From the NCBI RefSeq assembly GCF_013376045.1, contig NZ_JABMJG010000004.1, positions 496,001-560,000 of the forward strand: a stretch of DNA of 64,000 bases, given 5' to 3'. Below are positions 9,130 to 18,408 of the stretch, piece after piece. Position 1 is the first letter of the stretch. Every line of letters begins with the position of its first letter. The notes beneath the pieces were generated by a model. That model did not search any database. It saw nothing but the letters and a program-made list of their open reading frames with translations, and was not told the origin of the DNA. The DNA is from Variovorax sp. SG517 (lineage in GTDB: Bacteria > Pseudomonadota > Gammaproteobacteria > Burkholderiales > Burkholderiaceae_C). Made by a program: the position numbers and the translations under genes.

Positions 9130-10413
9130 TCAGGCGGCTTCCGTCTGCGTGGCGCCGCCGGCCGGGTCGCTGCGCCCCGTGTCGCGTCGGCTCGCGAGGT
9201 CGGTGGCCTCGGCCGGCGTCAGGCGCGGCACGTGCCGCGGCAGGCGGCCCAGCAGGGCCGGATACCAGCGCATGATGTGGAAGACGAAGAAGCTGCGCAC
9301 CAGCCGCCAGCCGCTCCATTCGCTGGCGAGATCGGCGGCCAGCACCTGCTTGCAGCTTTGCCGCATCAGCCCGTCCATGCGCTTCCACAGCACCTCGTTG
9401 AAGGCCGCGTCGCGCACGACCACGTTGGCCTCCAGGTTGAGCGAAAGGCTCAGCGGATCGAGATTGCTCGAGCCCACGGTGCTCCACCTGTCGTCCATGA
9501 GCGCGACCTTGCCGTGCAGCGGGCGGTCGCAGTACTCGTAGATGCGCACGCCCGCGTGCAGCAGGTGGTGATACAGCATGCTCGCGGCGGTCTTCACGAT
9601 CGGCATGTCGGGCTCGCCCTGGAGGATGAGCCGCACGTCCACGCCGCGCCGCGCGGCACGCCGCAGCTCCTTGATGAGCCGGTAGCCCGGAAAGAAATAC
9701 GCGTTCGCGATCACGATGCGCTCGCGCGCGGCGCGAATGGCGGCACGGTACTGCCGCTCGATGTCGTTGGTGTGGCGCCGGTTGTCGCGCGTGACGAACA
9801 TGGCGTCGGCCGTGCCGGCATGCTGCATGTGCGCGATGCCCGGCACTTGGCGCAGCCGCCGGCGGAACCAGCCCGCGCCCTTGCCGCCCAGCGCGATGGC
9901 GCGCAGCACGAACTGATGGATCTCGCCCACGATCGGGCCCTCGAGCTCCACCGCGTAGTCCTGCTTGGCCATGGGGCCGTAGTCGAGCAGGTGGTCGGCC
10001 GAGTAGTTGATGCCGCCGACGAAGGCCCGCTCGCCGTCGACCACCACGATCTTGCGGTGCATGCGGCGGAACACGTTGAGCCGCTGGCCCATGAAGCGGC
10101 GGCCCGGGTCGAACACGCGCACCTTCACGCCAGCCGAGGTCAGCCCTTCGATGAACTCGCGCGAGAGGTCCGGCGAGCCGAAGCCGTCGACCATCAGGTC
10201 GACCTTTACCCCGCGCAGCGCCGCCTCGCGCATCGCGGCATGCAGCTGCAGGCCGACCTTGTCCTCGAACAGGATGAAGGTCTCGACGATCGCCTCGCGC
10301 CGCGCCTGCCGGATCGCCTCGAACACGCGCGGAAAGAACTCCTCGCCGTTCTCCAGCAGCTCGACGCGGTTGCCAGGGATCCAGTGGCCGTTTCCGTTAT
10401 TGCTTTCGTTCAT
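9130..10413 (-). CDS. clsB: cardiolipin synthase B-type phospholipase D protein
   Basis: 427 residues from the ATG at 10413 (MNESNNGNGHWIPGNRVELL). The frame is open upstream, but that part has poor composition and overlaps the next gene. Two HKD motifs of the PLD superfamily are present: HRKIVVVDG-KAFVGG-like (MHRKIVVVDGERAFVGGINY) and LHGKVALMDDRWSTVGSSNLD. The enzyme condenses phospholipids into cardiolipin at the inner membrane. It lacks the N-terminal double helix of ClsA, as expected for ClsB/YbhO. It lies 10 bp after ybhP and 19 bp before ybhN, in one operon. Confidence 0.92.
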   Translation of the reverse strand: MNESNNGNGHWIPGNRVELLENGEEFFPRVFEAIRQARREAIVETFILFEDKVGLQLHAAMREAALRGVKVDLMVDGFGSPDLSREFIEGLTSAGVKVRVFDPGRRFMGQRLNVFRRMHRKIVVVDGERAFVGGINYSADHLLDYGPMAKQDYAVELEGPIVGEIHQFVLRAIALGGKGAGWFRRRLRQVPGIAHMQHAGTADAMFVTRDNRRHTNDIERQYRAAIRAARERIVIANAYFFPGYRLIKELRRAARRGVDVRLILQGEPDMPIVKTAASMLYHHLLHAGVRIYEYCDRPLHGKVALMDDRWSTVGSSNLDPLSLSLNLEANVVVRDAAFNEVLWKRMDGLMRQSCKQVLAADLASEWSGWRLVRSFFVFHIMRWYPALLGRLPRHVPRLTPAEATDLASRRDTGRSDPAGGATQTEAA

Positions 10414-10423
10414 GGCACGGCGC

Positions 10424-11221
10424 TCACAGGTCGATGTCCGCCACCAGCGGTGCGTGGTCCGACAGGTGCGACCACGGTCGGCGCGGCAGCACCACCGGTG
10501 CATGCGCGCCGGCATTGCGTACGTAGATGCGGTCCAGCGACAGCACTGGGAAGCGTGCCGGAAAGGTCCGGGCCGCGCGGCCGGTGGCATGCACGAACAC
10601 CTCGCGCAGCGACGCGCCCTTTTCCAGGATCTCATGCGCGCGGCCGCGCCAGTCGTTGAAGTCGCCCGCCACGATCAGCGGCGCCTCGGAAGGAACCTCG
10701 TCGCGCACGATGTGGCACAGCAGCTCCAGCTGCTGCTGCCGGTGCGCCTCGGCCAGGCCGAGGTGGGTGCAGATCACGTGCACGTCGACCACGCGGCCCG
10801 GCAGCCGCAGCACGCAGTGCAGCAGCCCGCGCTTCTCGGGGCCGCTCACCGACACGTCGTGGTTGCGGAAATGCACGATCGGGAACTTCGAGAGCACCGC
10901 GTTGCCGTGGTGGCCCTTGGGGTACACCGCGTTGCGGCCATAGGCGAACTGCGGCCACATGGTGTCGGCCAGGAATTCGTAGTGCGGCGCCTCTGGCCAG
11001 TTGTTCACCCGGCGCGAATGGCGCGAGTGCGTGCCCAGCACCTCCTGCAGGAACACCACGTCGGCGCCCACGGTACGCACCGCGTCGCGCAACTCCGGCA
11101 GGATGAACTTGCGGTTGAGCGCGGTGAAGCCCTTGTGGGTGTTCACCGTCATGACCTTGAGCGAGGTCGGCGTGACCGGCGCTGCCGGCTCGGCTTCGGG
11201 AATGATGGGCGAAGAGGACAT
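10424..11221 (-). CDS. ybhP: endonuclease/exonuclease/phosphatase family protein (YbhP-like)
   Basis: 265 residues from the ATG at 11221; the frame extends far upstream through unlikely sequence. EEP-fold motifs are seen in order: [45 protein letters not shown] and a terminal [12 protein letters not shown]. These are the metal-binding Asn, Glu, Asp-Asn and Asp-His residues of the fold. It is first in the ybhP-clsB-ybhN operon, so it may be a phosphodiesterase acting on a lipid or polar head group and not on DNA. That role is inference from context. Confidence 0.88.
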   Translation of the reverse strand: MSSSPIIPEAEPAAPVTPTSLKVMTVNTHKGFTALNRKFILPELRDAVRTVGADVVFLQEVLGTHSRHSRRVNNWPEAPHYEFLADTMWPQFAYGRNAVYPKGHHGNAVLSKFPIVHFRNHDVSVSGPEKRGLLHCVLRLPGRVVDVHVICTHLGLAEAHRQQQLELLCHIVRDEVPSEAPLIVAGDFNDWRGRAHEILEKGASLREVFVHATGRAARTFPARFPVLSLDRIYVRNAGAHAPVVLPRRPWSHLSDHAPLVADIDL

Positions 11222-11444
11222 CGTCACTCGGGTTGTACGTGGCCGCGCCCGTCCTGACTGTAGGAACGCGCCAACTTCTTTTCCCCGCCATCCCGCCGCC
11301 GCCTTCGTGCGCGGACGGCCGGTTCCTACAGGCACGCCTGCCGCACCCCCACACGGACGGAAATCCGGGGCTCCTACGGTGAATTCACGGTTCGAAAAAG
11401 GCAGCCCGCCTTTTTTCGAGGAACAAGCCACAAGGAGCACACCC

Positions 11445-11876
11445 ATGAAACACCAAGCCGCTTTCCACGCCACCGTACTTGCCGCGCTGCTGGGCGCGGC
11501 AGGCATCGCGATGGCGCAGACCACGTCCATTCCGGCCCAGCCCGATCCCTCGGTGGGCGGCGAAGCCAGCACCATGACGCCGGCCGGCGTCGCCAACCCG
11601 CCGCAGCGCCCCGACAACTCGATGCCGATGTCGCGCGAGTCGGTGAAGGCCGAAGCCCGCGCGCACAACCGCAACAACGCCAACAACCCGGTGCCCAAGG
11701 GCGAGGTGACGACCACCGTCAACCACCAGCCCAACGCCATGCCGCAGCCGACCGGCGAGATGTCCCGTGCGGAAGTCAGCCAGACTGGCCGCAAGGTGAC
11801 GCCGCGCTTCGGCGAGAAGGGCGAACGCCCCGACGTGGTGACGAACCCGACCGACAAGACCGGCACGCCGAAATAA
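11445..11876 (+). CDS. exported low-complexity protein, DUF4148-like
   Basis: 143 residues with a clean Sec signal peptide (cleaved after IAMA, near residue 24) and an AAGGAG ribosome-binding site 8 bp upstream of the ATG. The mature protein is rich in Pro, Asn and Thr and has no hydrophobic core. The segment [26 protein letters not shown] resembles the single motif of DUF4148 proteins, which are common in Burkholderiales. It is a periplasmic, probably disordered protein of unknown role. It is followed by a terminator shared with the Spy-like gene on the other strand. Confidence 0.7.
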   Translation: MKHQAAFHATVLAALLGAAGIAMAQTTSIPAQPDPSVGGEASTMTPAGVANPPQRPDNSMPMSRESVKAEARAHNRNNANNPVPKGEVTTTVNHQPNAMPQPTGEMSRAEVSQTGRKVTPRFGEKGERPDVVTNPTDKTGTPK

Positions 11877-11894
11877 GCACTAAGCCTGATCGCC

Positions 11895-11936
11895 AATGAA
11901 AAAGCCCACAGCGCTTTCGCGTTGCGGGCTTTCCTA
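11895..11936. terminator. bidirectional terminator
   Basis: The hairpin AAAGCCC...GGGCTTT with an extended imperfect inner stem (two mismatches or wobbles in 14) lies between convergent genes. A-runs and T-runs on the flanks allow it to act in both directions. Confidence 0.75.
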
Positions 11937-11962
11937 CGGCTGCCGCCGAGGGCGGCGATCGA

Positions 11963-12529
11963 TCAGCTCTTGGCAGGGGCCGCAGGCGCGCCGTGGTTGG
12001 CGCCGTCATGGCCACGGTGGCCGCGATGGCCGAAGTGCGCGGTCTCGGCGTCGAAGGTCTTCTGCTGCTCGGGCGTCAGCGCGGCGTAGAAGGTCTTCGT
12101 GGCTTCGGCGCGCTTGGCGAACCTTGCGCTGCGCTCGGCCTGGCGGGCCTGCATGCGCTCCAGGCGCTCCGGCGTGGTCAGCTTGGCGAACTCGGCGCGG
12201 TCCATGTGCGGGCGCGGGCCGGCCGGCGGCTGCGTCGCGCTGGTGTAGGTGCTCCATGCGCCTTCCTGGGCCGAGGTGAGCTTGAGCTTTTCCTTCAGGG
12301 CCGCGAGGCGCTTGGCGCGGTGTTCCTTCATGCGCTCCATGCGCTGGGCCGGGTCCATGCGCTTGTGCTGCGCCTTGGGCGCAGCGGCGTTGTCGGCCTG
12401 GGCCACCGCGGCGGTGGGTGCGGCTGCGGACGGAGCGGCTGCCGGCGCTTGAGCGAAGGCGCCCGAGGAGGCGAGGGCGGCCGAACCGAGCAGGCTGGCC
12501 CAGACGATGCGTTGGCGGAGAGAAATCAT
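11963..12529 (-). CDS. Spy/CpxP-like periplasmic LTXXQ-motif protein
   Basis: 188 residues with a signal peptide (cleavage after GAFA). An Ala/Pro-rich linker precedes a helical domain with two LTxxQ motifs: LKLTSAQEGAW and ALTPEQQKTF. These are the signature of the Spy/CpxP family of ATP-independent periplasmic chaperones and stress sensors. The stretch between them is very rich in Arg, Met and Glu and should be helical. The C-terminus is His-rich (HFGHRGHRGHDGANHG), which could bind metal. It is monocistronic, with 171 bp upstream for its promoter. Confidence 0.82.
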   Translation of the reverse strand: MISLRQRIVWASLLGSAALASSGAFAQAPAAAPSAAAPTAAVAQADNAAAPKAQHKRMDPAQRMERMKEHRAKRLAALKEKLKLTSAQEGAWSTYTSATQPPAGPRPHMDRAEFAKLTTPERLERMQARQAERSARFAKRAEATKTFYAALTPEQQKTFDAETAHFGHRGHRGHDGANHGAPAAPAKS

Positions 12530-12700
12530 GAGAACTGCTTCCTTTCGAAGAAGCCCGCGGCCGATGGGCAGCAGGTGAGACGAAGTGTGGAAGCCCTCTG
12601 TATCGCATCCGTTAGCCCGGCGTGAGCTTGCGTAAAGAATGATGAACAGGCCCTGCGCGTGCAGCCCGCGGCGTGATTTATTGCCCTTGCGGGCGCTGCA

Positions 12701-13774
12701 TCACTTGGGCCGCGGCCGCTTCAGTCCCCGATCGGGCGGCTGCAGCCTGCCCGCGCGCACCTCGGCAACCGCGTTGGCCACGGCGCGGGCCACCTGGCGA
12801 ACTTCCTCCTGCACGTCGGCGTCGGCATCGAGCGCGTCATGGCTGGTGGCGTAGGGTTCGTAGTAGCCGATGTAGCGGTCCAGCCGCGACTGCGTGCCGG
12901 CCTCGATCAGGCCCATCCAGTCGAGCCAGTCGCAGAGGTTGCGCCGCACGCTTTCCACGCCGGCCACGTCGCCGTGCACCACCACGCCGTAGGCGCGGCC
13001 GTCGAGGTGCCTGGGGTAGCCCCAGCCTTCCAGTTCCAGCGCCTTGGCCTCGTCGGGCTTCTTGCCGTGCGTGCTGGTGGGATCGGGGTTGCCGCCGTCG
13101 GCACAGACCAGGCGGTCGATCATGAGCTTCAGCGGGCTCGTTGCCTGATACCAGTGCGTGGGCGTGAGCAGGATCACGCCGTGCGCGAACACCCAGCGCT
13201 CGTAGATCTCGTTCATCCAGTCGCCGGTCTGGCGCAGCGAATGGTTCGGATAGCAGCTGCAGGGCCAATGGCACAGCGGCATGGCGGTGGAGACGCAGCC
13301 CTTGCAGGGATGGATCTGCCGGCCGTACTCGGAGGTGAGCAGGCTCAGGTCGAGCAGGTCGGTCTCGATGCCGCTGCCGTCGAGCACCTCGCGGGCGATC
13401 TGCGCCAGCCGCCATGTCTTGGAGACTTCGCCGGGGCAGGTGCCGTCGTTGCGCGGCGAGCCGTTCACCAGCAGCACGCGCGAAGGCGTCTGCGGCAGGC
13501 CCCAGGCCGCCTGCGCCGCATCGATGCGCGCCTTGGCCTCCAGCCAGTCGACCGAAAGTTCGTATTCGGGGTCGGCGTATCCGGGCCCGGCCTTGCGGGT
13601 GACGGGTGCCTTGCGGCCTTCCTCGTAGGCCTGCCAGGCGATGAGCTCGATGCGCCGCAGTGAATCGGCCTCGGCACTGAAGGCCGGGTCCTGGAAGGGC
13701 TGCATGAAGCGTTCGTGGAACTCGGCGCGCTGCAGCGTCTCGGGCGCCTGTCCTTTCCGGATCGTGGGAGGCAT
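12701..13774 (-). CDS. flavodoxin-fold NAD(P)H-dependent FMN reductase family protein
   Basis: 357 residues, longer than the usual 180-200 of this family. An N-terminal helical extension of about 105 residues precedes the flavodoxin-like domain. The domain starts with SRVLLVNGSPRNDGTCPGEVSKTW, the phosphate-binding loop for FMN. HGVILLTPTHWYQATSPLKLMIDR is the second flavin loop typical of the iron-sulfur flavoprotein/NADPH-FMN reductase group. A Cys cluster (HPCKGCVSTAMPLCHWPCSCYPNHS) lies between them and might hold an Fe-S cluster or metal. The substrate is unknown. It is a lone gene. Confidence 0.8.
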   Translation of the reverse strand: MPPTIRKGQAPETLQRAEFHERFMQPFQDPAFSAEADSLRRIELIAWQAYEEGRKAPVTRKAGPGYADPEYELSVDWLEAKARIDAAQAAWGLPQTPSRVLLVNGSPRNDGTCPGEVSKTWRLAQIAREVLDGSGIETDLLDLSLLTSEYGRQIHPCKGCVSTAMPLCHWPCSCYPNHSLRQTGDWMNEIYERWVFAHGVILLTPTHWYQATSPLKLMIDRLVCADGGNPDPTSTHGKKPDEAKALELEGWGYPRHLDGRAYGVVVHGDVAGVESVRRNLCDWLDWMGLIEAGTQSRLDRYIGYYEPYATSHDALDADADVQEEVRQVARAVANAVAEVRAGRLQPPDRGLKRPRPK

Positions 13775-13873
13775 TGGCGCAATCTAGATCCGAAGCGCGG
13801 CAGCCGGTGCATGTACGCGATGCCGAATTCCGGTAGGCGGGCGACTACATCGCTCGCCCCCGCGGGTGGGCGT

Positions 13874-14770
13874 TCAGCCCAGCTTTCCGTTCTGGAAGTC
13901 GTGCACCGCCTGCCTGACCTGCTCGGAGGTGTTCATCACGAAGGGGCCGTACTGCGCGATCGGTTCGTTGAGCGGCTTGCCGGCGATGAGCAGGGCGCGC
14001 GCCGGGCTGTGGTTGGTCGCGCCGGCGCGCAGCACCACGCCGTCGCTGCCCGGGTCGTTAGCGAGGATGGCCATGCGCCGCGTGGGGATCTCGCTGCCCG
14101 CGATCCACAGCGATTCGCGGAACACGTAGATCAGCGCGTTGTGGTCGTGCGGCAGCGGCTGCGCGAACTCGGCGCCCGGCGGCAGTTCGATGTCGAGGTA
14201 GAGCGGCTCGGTGTGCTCGCGCCGCACGGCGCCCTCGATGCCGTGGCTCGCGCCCGCGATCACGCGCACGCGCGCGCCGCCGGTGGTGGTGAATTCAGGG
14301 ATCTCCGCGCTCTGGATGTCGCGATACCAGGGCTCGCGCATCTTGTCTTTTGCCGGCAGGTTGAGCCAGAGCTGGAAGCCTTCCATCAGGCCTTCTTCCT
14401 GCTCGGGCAGCTCGCTGTGCACGAGGCCGCGGCCGGCGGTCATCCACTGCACGCCGCCGTTCTCGAGCAGCCCTTCGTGGCCGGCGCTGTCGCGGTGGCG
14501 CATGCGGCCCGAGATCATGTACGTGACGGTCTCGAAGCCGCGGTGCGGATGGCTGGGAAAGCCGCCGATGTAGTCGCCCGGGTTGTCGCTGCCGAAGGCA
14601 TCGAGCATGAGGTACGGGTCGAGCCGCTTCTGCAGCGGCTGCTGCAGCACGCGGGTGAGCTTCACGCCGTCGCCATCGCTGGTGGAGACACCGGCCACGA
14701 TGTGGTCGATGCCGCGCGGCGTGGCGACGGGATCGGTGGGGTGGTTGGCGTGGTGATTGGCGTTCGTCAT
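13874..14770 (-). CDS. pirin family protein
   Basis: 298 residues with the bicupin pirin architecture. The N-terminal cupin holds the metal-ligand set in FPSHPHRGFETVTYMISGRMRHRDSAGHEG, followed by GGVQWMTAGRGLVHSE and the pirin-typical GFQLWLNLPAKDKM. The second cupin spans about 155-285. Bacterial pirins are non-haem iron proteins; some oxidise quercetin and others modulate partner enzymes. The real role here is not shown by context. A 98-bp gap separates it from the reductase gene. Confidence 0.93.
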   Translation of the reverse strand: MTNANHHANHPTDPVATPRGIDHIVAGVSTSDGDGVKLTRVLQQPLQKRLDPYLMLDAFGSDNPGDYIGGFPSHPHRGFETVTYMISGRMRHRDSAGHEGLLENGGVQWMTAGRGLVHSELPEQEEGLMEGFQLWLNLPAKDKMREPWYRDIQSAEIPEFTTTGGARVRVIAGASHGIEGAVRREHTEPLYLDIELPPGAEFAQPLPHDHNALIYVFRESLWIAGSEIPTRRMAILANDPGSDGVVLRAGATNHSPARALLIAGKPLNEPIAQYGPFVMNTSEQVRQAVHDFQNGKLG

Positions 14771-14845
14771 GCGTCCATGGTGGCACTAACGCGCCCACCG
14801 CGCCACCCGCACCCTGTCAGCCGACAGCTCGTGCGGCCTGCGGCT

Positions 14846-15619
14846 TCAGGGCCACTGCTGGCGCTGCCAGTAGCTGTATTTCCACTGCGTCTCGAAGCCC
14901 GCGCGGCGATACAGCGACAGCGCCGCGTGGTTGCCGGCATCGACCTGCAGGAACACCCGCTCGAAGCCGCGTTCCACCGCGGCCTGCGCGAGCCCCGCAA
15001 GCACGCGGGCGGCCAGCCCCCGGCCGCGCTGGGCCTGGTCGGTGCGCATGCCGTGCACGCTGGCCCAGCCGTGGCCGAAGGCCATGGCGCCAGCAGCCAG
15101 CGTACGGCCGTTCTCGCGCACGCTGGCGTAGAGCGTGCCCTTGGCGCGCGAGAGCATCCGCACGCGATGGGCACCGTCGACCGGATCGAAGCCCTCCCCG
15201 AGGAACAGCGCCGACCAGGCGGCGTCGGGTGTGCGATCGACGTCGGCCAGCGCGCCGCCCGGTGCGACCACCTCCTGCATGCGCCGCACCGAAGCCAGCT
15301 GCACGCAGGTCGGGCTGTCGGCGACGTAGTGCCGCCGCTCGAGTTCGGTGCGCAGCCCGTCGAAGCAGGGCGCATCGGCCAGGCGCAGCGCGGGCTTGGC
15401 CTGCCGGCTGTCGTAGCGGTCCTCGATACGGTCGAGCGTGGCGTGGTCGACCGGGCCCCGGTGCAGCGGCACGGCCGACTTGGCGCGCTTGACGGTGCCT
15501 CCGGCGAAGGGCAGCAGCCAGCCGTCGAGCTCCTCTGTCAGGTCGGGCGACACCGCGGCGATGGTGGCGCGCTCGATGGCTTCGATATCGGTAACGCCCA
15601 GCACGGCTGTGTTCGTCAT
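14846..15619 (-). CDS. GNAT-family N-acetyltransferase
   Basis: 257 residues. The C-terminal half is a GNAT domain with the acetyl-CoA loop TDQAQRGRGLAARVLAGLAQAA (Q/RxxGxG/A) and a late LQVDAGNHAALSLYRRAGFETQWKYSY segment. The N-terminal half (WLLPFAGGTVKRAKSAVPLH) resembles the degenerate first GNAT domain of tandem acetyltransferases. Its start overlaps the stop of the GT51 gene by ATGA, so it is the last gene of the exosortase-VIT operon. The acceptor is unknown; a peptidoglycan or surface substrate is only a guess from context. Confidence 0.85.
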   Translation of the reverse strand: MTNTAVLGVTDIEAIERATIAAVSPDLTEELDGWLLPFAGGTVKRAKSAVPLHRGPVDHATLDRIEDRYDSRQAKPALRLADAPCFDGLRTELERRHYVADSPTCVQLASVRRMQEVVAPGGALADVDRTPDAAWSALFLGEGFDPVDGAHRVRMLSRAKGTLYASVRENGRTLAAGAMAFGHGWASVHGMRTDQAQRGRGLAARVLAGLAQAAVERGFERVFLQVDAGNHAALSLYRRAGFETQWKYSYWQRQQWP

Positions 15620-16887
15620 TGTGTTGCGGCCTCCGGTGCCGTGAATTTCGCCGCGGCCACGCTCTTGAGCAGCGCCTCGCGCTGGTTGCGGCTGATGCCG
15701 CGGATGCCCTCGGCAATCCACTTGATGCGCTCGGGGTCGATCTGGCCGTCGCGCCGCCATTGCTCGAGCACGGCCTGCGGCTTGTGCAGCATGGCGGCGA
15801 GCCACACGGCCTGTGCCGGCTCCAGCGTGCGCGCGCTGCGCTTGAAGTACCGCTTCGCCGCGGCCTCGGCGCCGCAGAGGTTGCCGCCCCATGGCGCGTT
15901 GTCGAGGTACAGCTGCAGGATGCGGGCCTTGCCCAGCGTCTGCTCCATCTCGACCGCGTAGAGCAGCTCGCGCAGCTTGCGCTCCGCCGTGCGGTCGCTG
16001 CCCGTCACCAGCAGCTTGGCCAGTTGCTGCGTGAGCGTGCTGCCGCCGCGCCGCCGCGTCTGGCCGGGCTTCTGGTTGTTGTCGATGGAAGCGAGGATCT
16101 CGGTCAGGTCGTAGCCGCCGTGGGTGAAGAAGCGCTGGTCTTCGGCGGCGATGACGGCGCGCGCCAGCCAGCTGTCGTTGGCCAGCTTCGCCGACGGGCC
16201 GCAGCTGGTACGCGCGCCCAGCATGGCCTCGGTGCCCAGCCCTTCCACGGTGAACTGGCTGATGGTGGGCTGCACCGCGAAGGTGGCCTCCGGCAGCACG
16301 AGCTGGCCGCGCAGCGCCAGGGTGCCGCCGATGCGGGCGCGCTGGAGTTCGGGCAGCGCGGGCACCAGCACCGCGTACCAGCGCTCGATGGGCGCGTCCT
16401 GCACGCTGGCGTTGAGATGGATGTTCTTCGGCATCAGCCTGCCGTCCCACTGCCCCTGCAGCCGGGTGGCGTCGGTGCTCCGCGGTGTGGCTTCGAAGGT
16501 GCCGTTGAGCGTGTTGCCGTCACGCTTCACGGTGGCGACCAGGCGCTCCACGCGGATCGGCTGGGTGCCGAGCGCCGGCACCTCCGCGCTGCACGGCGCG
16601 CACTGCATTTCCAGCAGCTCGCCGGCCGGCTTCCAGGCGAAGCGCACGGTGCCGAAGCGCGTGTCGAGCGAGCGCCCGTCCAGGTGAGGCGCGAACCACG
16701 CGGAGGTGGCGACGCGCACCGCGGTCGGCACGCCGATCTCGAAACTCAGGGGCCCCGCCTTGACCGTGGTGCTCCATTCGCCGGAGGCCGGCGCGAGCGC
16801 CAGCCTGACTATCAGGAACATAGCCACGCAGGCCGTAATGACCAGGGCCAGCAGGCCGAAAAGCACGAATCGCAGGGTCTTCTTCAC
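15616..16887 (-). CDS. GT51 peptidoglycan transglycosylase with long N-terminal periplasmic domain
   Basis: 423 residues, GTG start. One N-terminal membrane helix (about 6-30) leads into a beta-rich region of about 200 residues without a recognised domain. The GT51 domain lies at about 235-400 with catalytic Glu in AAEDQRFFTHGG (E249), GGSTLTQQLAKLLV, and KARILQLYLDNAPWGGNLCG. There is no transpeptidase domain. It therefore resembles MtgA in activity but is nearly twice as long, with an extra domain before the enzyme. It polymerises lipid II in the periplasm. It starts 12 bp after the EpsI-like gene and overlaps the acetyltransferase. Confidence 0.85.
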   Translation of the reverse strand: MKKTLRFVLFGLLALVITACVAMFLIVRLALAPASGEWSTTVKAGPLSFEIGVPTAVRVATSAWFAPHLDGRSLDTRFGTVRFAWKPAGELLEMQCAPCSAEVPALGTQPIRVERLVATVKRDGNTLNGTFEATPRSTDATRLQGQWDGRLMPKNIHLNASVQDAPIERWYAVLVPALPELQRARIGGTLALRGQLVLPEATFAVQPTISQFTVEGLGTEAMLGARTSCGPSAKLANDSWLARAVIAAEDQRFFTHGGYDLTEILASIDNNQKPGQTRRRGGSTLTQQLAKLLVTGSDRTAERKLRELLYAVEMEQTLGKARILQLYLDNAPWGGNLCGAEAAAKRYFKRSARTLEPAQAVWLAAMLHKPQAVLEQWRRDGQIDPERIKWIAEGIRGISRNQREALLKSVAAAKFTAPEAATQ

Positions 16888-16899
16888 AGGCAGGTTTTC

Positions 16900-17472
16900 T
16901 CAGATCGGTCTCGCTACGGTGACAGCTTGCCACGGCCCATGCGATTGGCCGCTGGCGGCTGCCCAGTACCAGCTTGAAGTGTCTGTGAAAGCCGTGCCCT
17001 GGGCATCGACGATGCGCTCGCAGACGCGGATTTTTTGCGCTCCGTGCCGTTGAGCAACAAAACAGCGCCACATGCGCTCCTGCGCGTCGCGTTCCAGGCG
17101 CGCCTGCTCAATGCGGTAGCCCAGCGCGCGGTAGCAGTCCGCGGCGGGGTGCAGCATGCGCGTGGGCTGGCTGACCTCGCGCATCACCAGCGTCTGCGTG
17201 CCGTCGGTCATGCGACCGATGGCACCAGGGAAGCGATCGGCAAAACGCTGCTCCACGTCGCTCAAGGCCAGCGGGCGCAGCGCGGCGCCGTCCCACTGGC
17301 TCGGCCATTCGTGCGAGGCCACTGCGGCCGGCATCGCTTCGGCCGGCTCGCGCAGGGCCGCGCCGGCCGACCACAGCATGCACAGCACCATCGCCAGCGC
17401 GAAAGCCGTCTTGTGCCCGATGCGATTGATGAAATGGTTCGCAAACCAGCGTTCAAAGAACGGTGTCGACAT
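16900..17472 (-). CDS. exosortase-associated EpsI-like protein
   Basis: 190 residues. An N-terminal helix (about 22-40) anchors a periplasmic domain. Segments such as VSQPTRMLHPAADCYRALGYRI and a late SSWYWAAASG follow the general plan of exosortase-associated EpsI domains (a conserved H-x-x-x-x-C, a late tyrosine and a basic cluster), though similarity is distant. The gene overlaps the end of the exosortase gene by 20 bp, so translational coupling is likely. It may assist processing or anchoring of the sorted protein. If it is not EpsI-like, it is simply an unknown membrane-anchored protein. Confidence 0.55.
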   Translation of the reverse strand: MSTPFFERWFANHFINRIGHKTAFALAMVLCMLWSAGAALREPAEAMPAAVASHEWPSQWDGAALRPLALSDVEQRFADRFPGAIGRMTDGTQTLVMREVSQPTRMLHPAADCYRALGYRIEQARLERDAQERMWRCFVAQRHGAQKIRVCERIVDAQGTAFTDTSSWYWAAASGQSHGPWQAVTVARPI

Positions 17473-18382
17473 GGCGGGCTCCCTGGGTGGTGATCAGGCC
17501 CGGAATGGGCAGTTCGGCGGCTTCGGGCGCGGGGCGCTCCGGCACCATCAGCCGGGCGATGGCGCCGCACACCGCGGCCAGCAGCACCAGGCCCAGCGCG
17601 TTGTGCGCCCACGGCGCGAGCGGATGGCCCGCGCCCTCGAAGGCGATCAGCACGCTGTTGCGCACGATGTTCCCGGCAAGCACGAGGAGGCCGACCATCG
17701 GCAGCCGCTGCATGAAGGCCCTGCCGCTGCGCGAAGCCCACAACGCGACCGCACAGGCCGTGAAGTAGCCCAGCCACACCATCTGCACGCCCGAGCAGGG
17801 CGCATCGACGATCACCAGGCGTCCGTCGACGACCAGGCTCGCACCTTCGCGCGCCACCTCGAAGCCCGGCGACAGCAGCCAGCGGCTGACCTCGGCCGTG
17901 ACCACGCGCAGCGGATAGCCCGCATAAAACTGGAGCGAAGAAAGCAGCGGCAACGCGAGCACCGCCAAGCCGGCCACCGGCAGCGCCGCCACCTTGCGCG
18001 GCAGGAAGGCCAGCAGCCCGCAGGCCAGCGACAACACCGCCACCAGCCCGGCCGCGAGCGGCGGCAGCGCGGGCACGAAGCCGAGCCCCGTGCGCACCAG
18101 CGTCGCGAGCACCGTACCCGCGCAGGCCAGCGCGAGCCAGCCCAGCCGCGGCGATGCGCGCAGCTCACGCCGGCGGCTCCAGGCCAGCGCCGCGAGCGCG
18201 ACCAGCGCGAGCAGGCCCAGCGGATCGTCGGAGCCGTCGCGCATGCGCTGGGCCATCCACACCCAGGTGGGCATCAGCGCGAGGAACTGCAGGCCGATCC
18301 AGCCGGCGGCCGGCGTGCGGTCGATGTGGATGCCCCAGTCCACGATGCGCGGATGGCGGTGGGCAAGCATTGCCAAGGACAT
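17453..18382 (-). CDS. exosortase family protein
   Basis: 309 residues with about eight membrane helices. The three catalytic residues of exosortases/archaeosortases are in place: Cys196 in VDAPCSGVQMVWLGYF, Arg241 in NIVRNSVLIAFE, and His260 in WAHNALGLVLL. These enzymes cleave and transfer proteins that carry a C-terminal PEP-CTERM-type signal. The gene lies 26 bp after the VIT-vWA gene, whose product ends in such a signal, and overlaps the EpsI-like gene. No exopolysaccharide or PEP-CTERM gene array surrounds it, so it is probably a dedicated one-substrate exosortase. The nearest named class cannot be assigned from memory. Confidence 0.88.
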   Translation of the reverse strand: MSLAMLAHRHPRIVDWGIHIDRTPAAGWIGLQFLALMPTWVWMAQRMRDGSDDPLGLLALVALAALAWSRRRELRASPRLGWLALACAGTVLATLVRTGLGFVPALPPLAAGLVAVLSLACGLLAFLPRKVAALPVAGLAVLALPLLSSLQFYAGYPLRVVTAEVSRWLLSPGFEVAREGASLVVDGRLVIVDAPCSGVQMVWLGYFTACAVALWASRSGRAFMQRLPMVGLLVLAGNIVRNSVLIAFEGAGHPLAPWAHNALGLVLLAAVCGAIARLMVPERPAPEAAELPIPGLITTQGARHVDTVL

Positions 18383-18408
18383 TCTTTTCTTTCTTTTTTC
18401 CGGATGGG

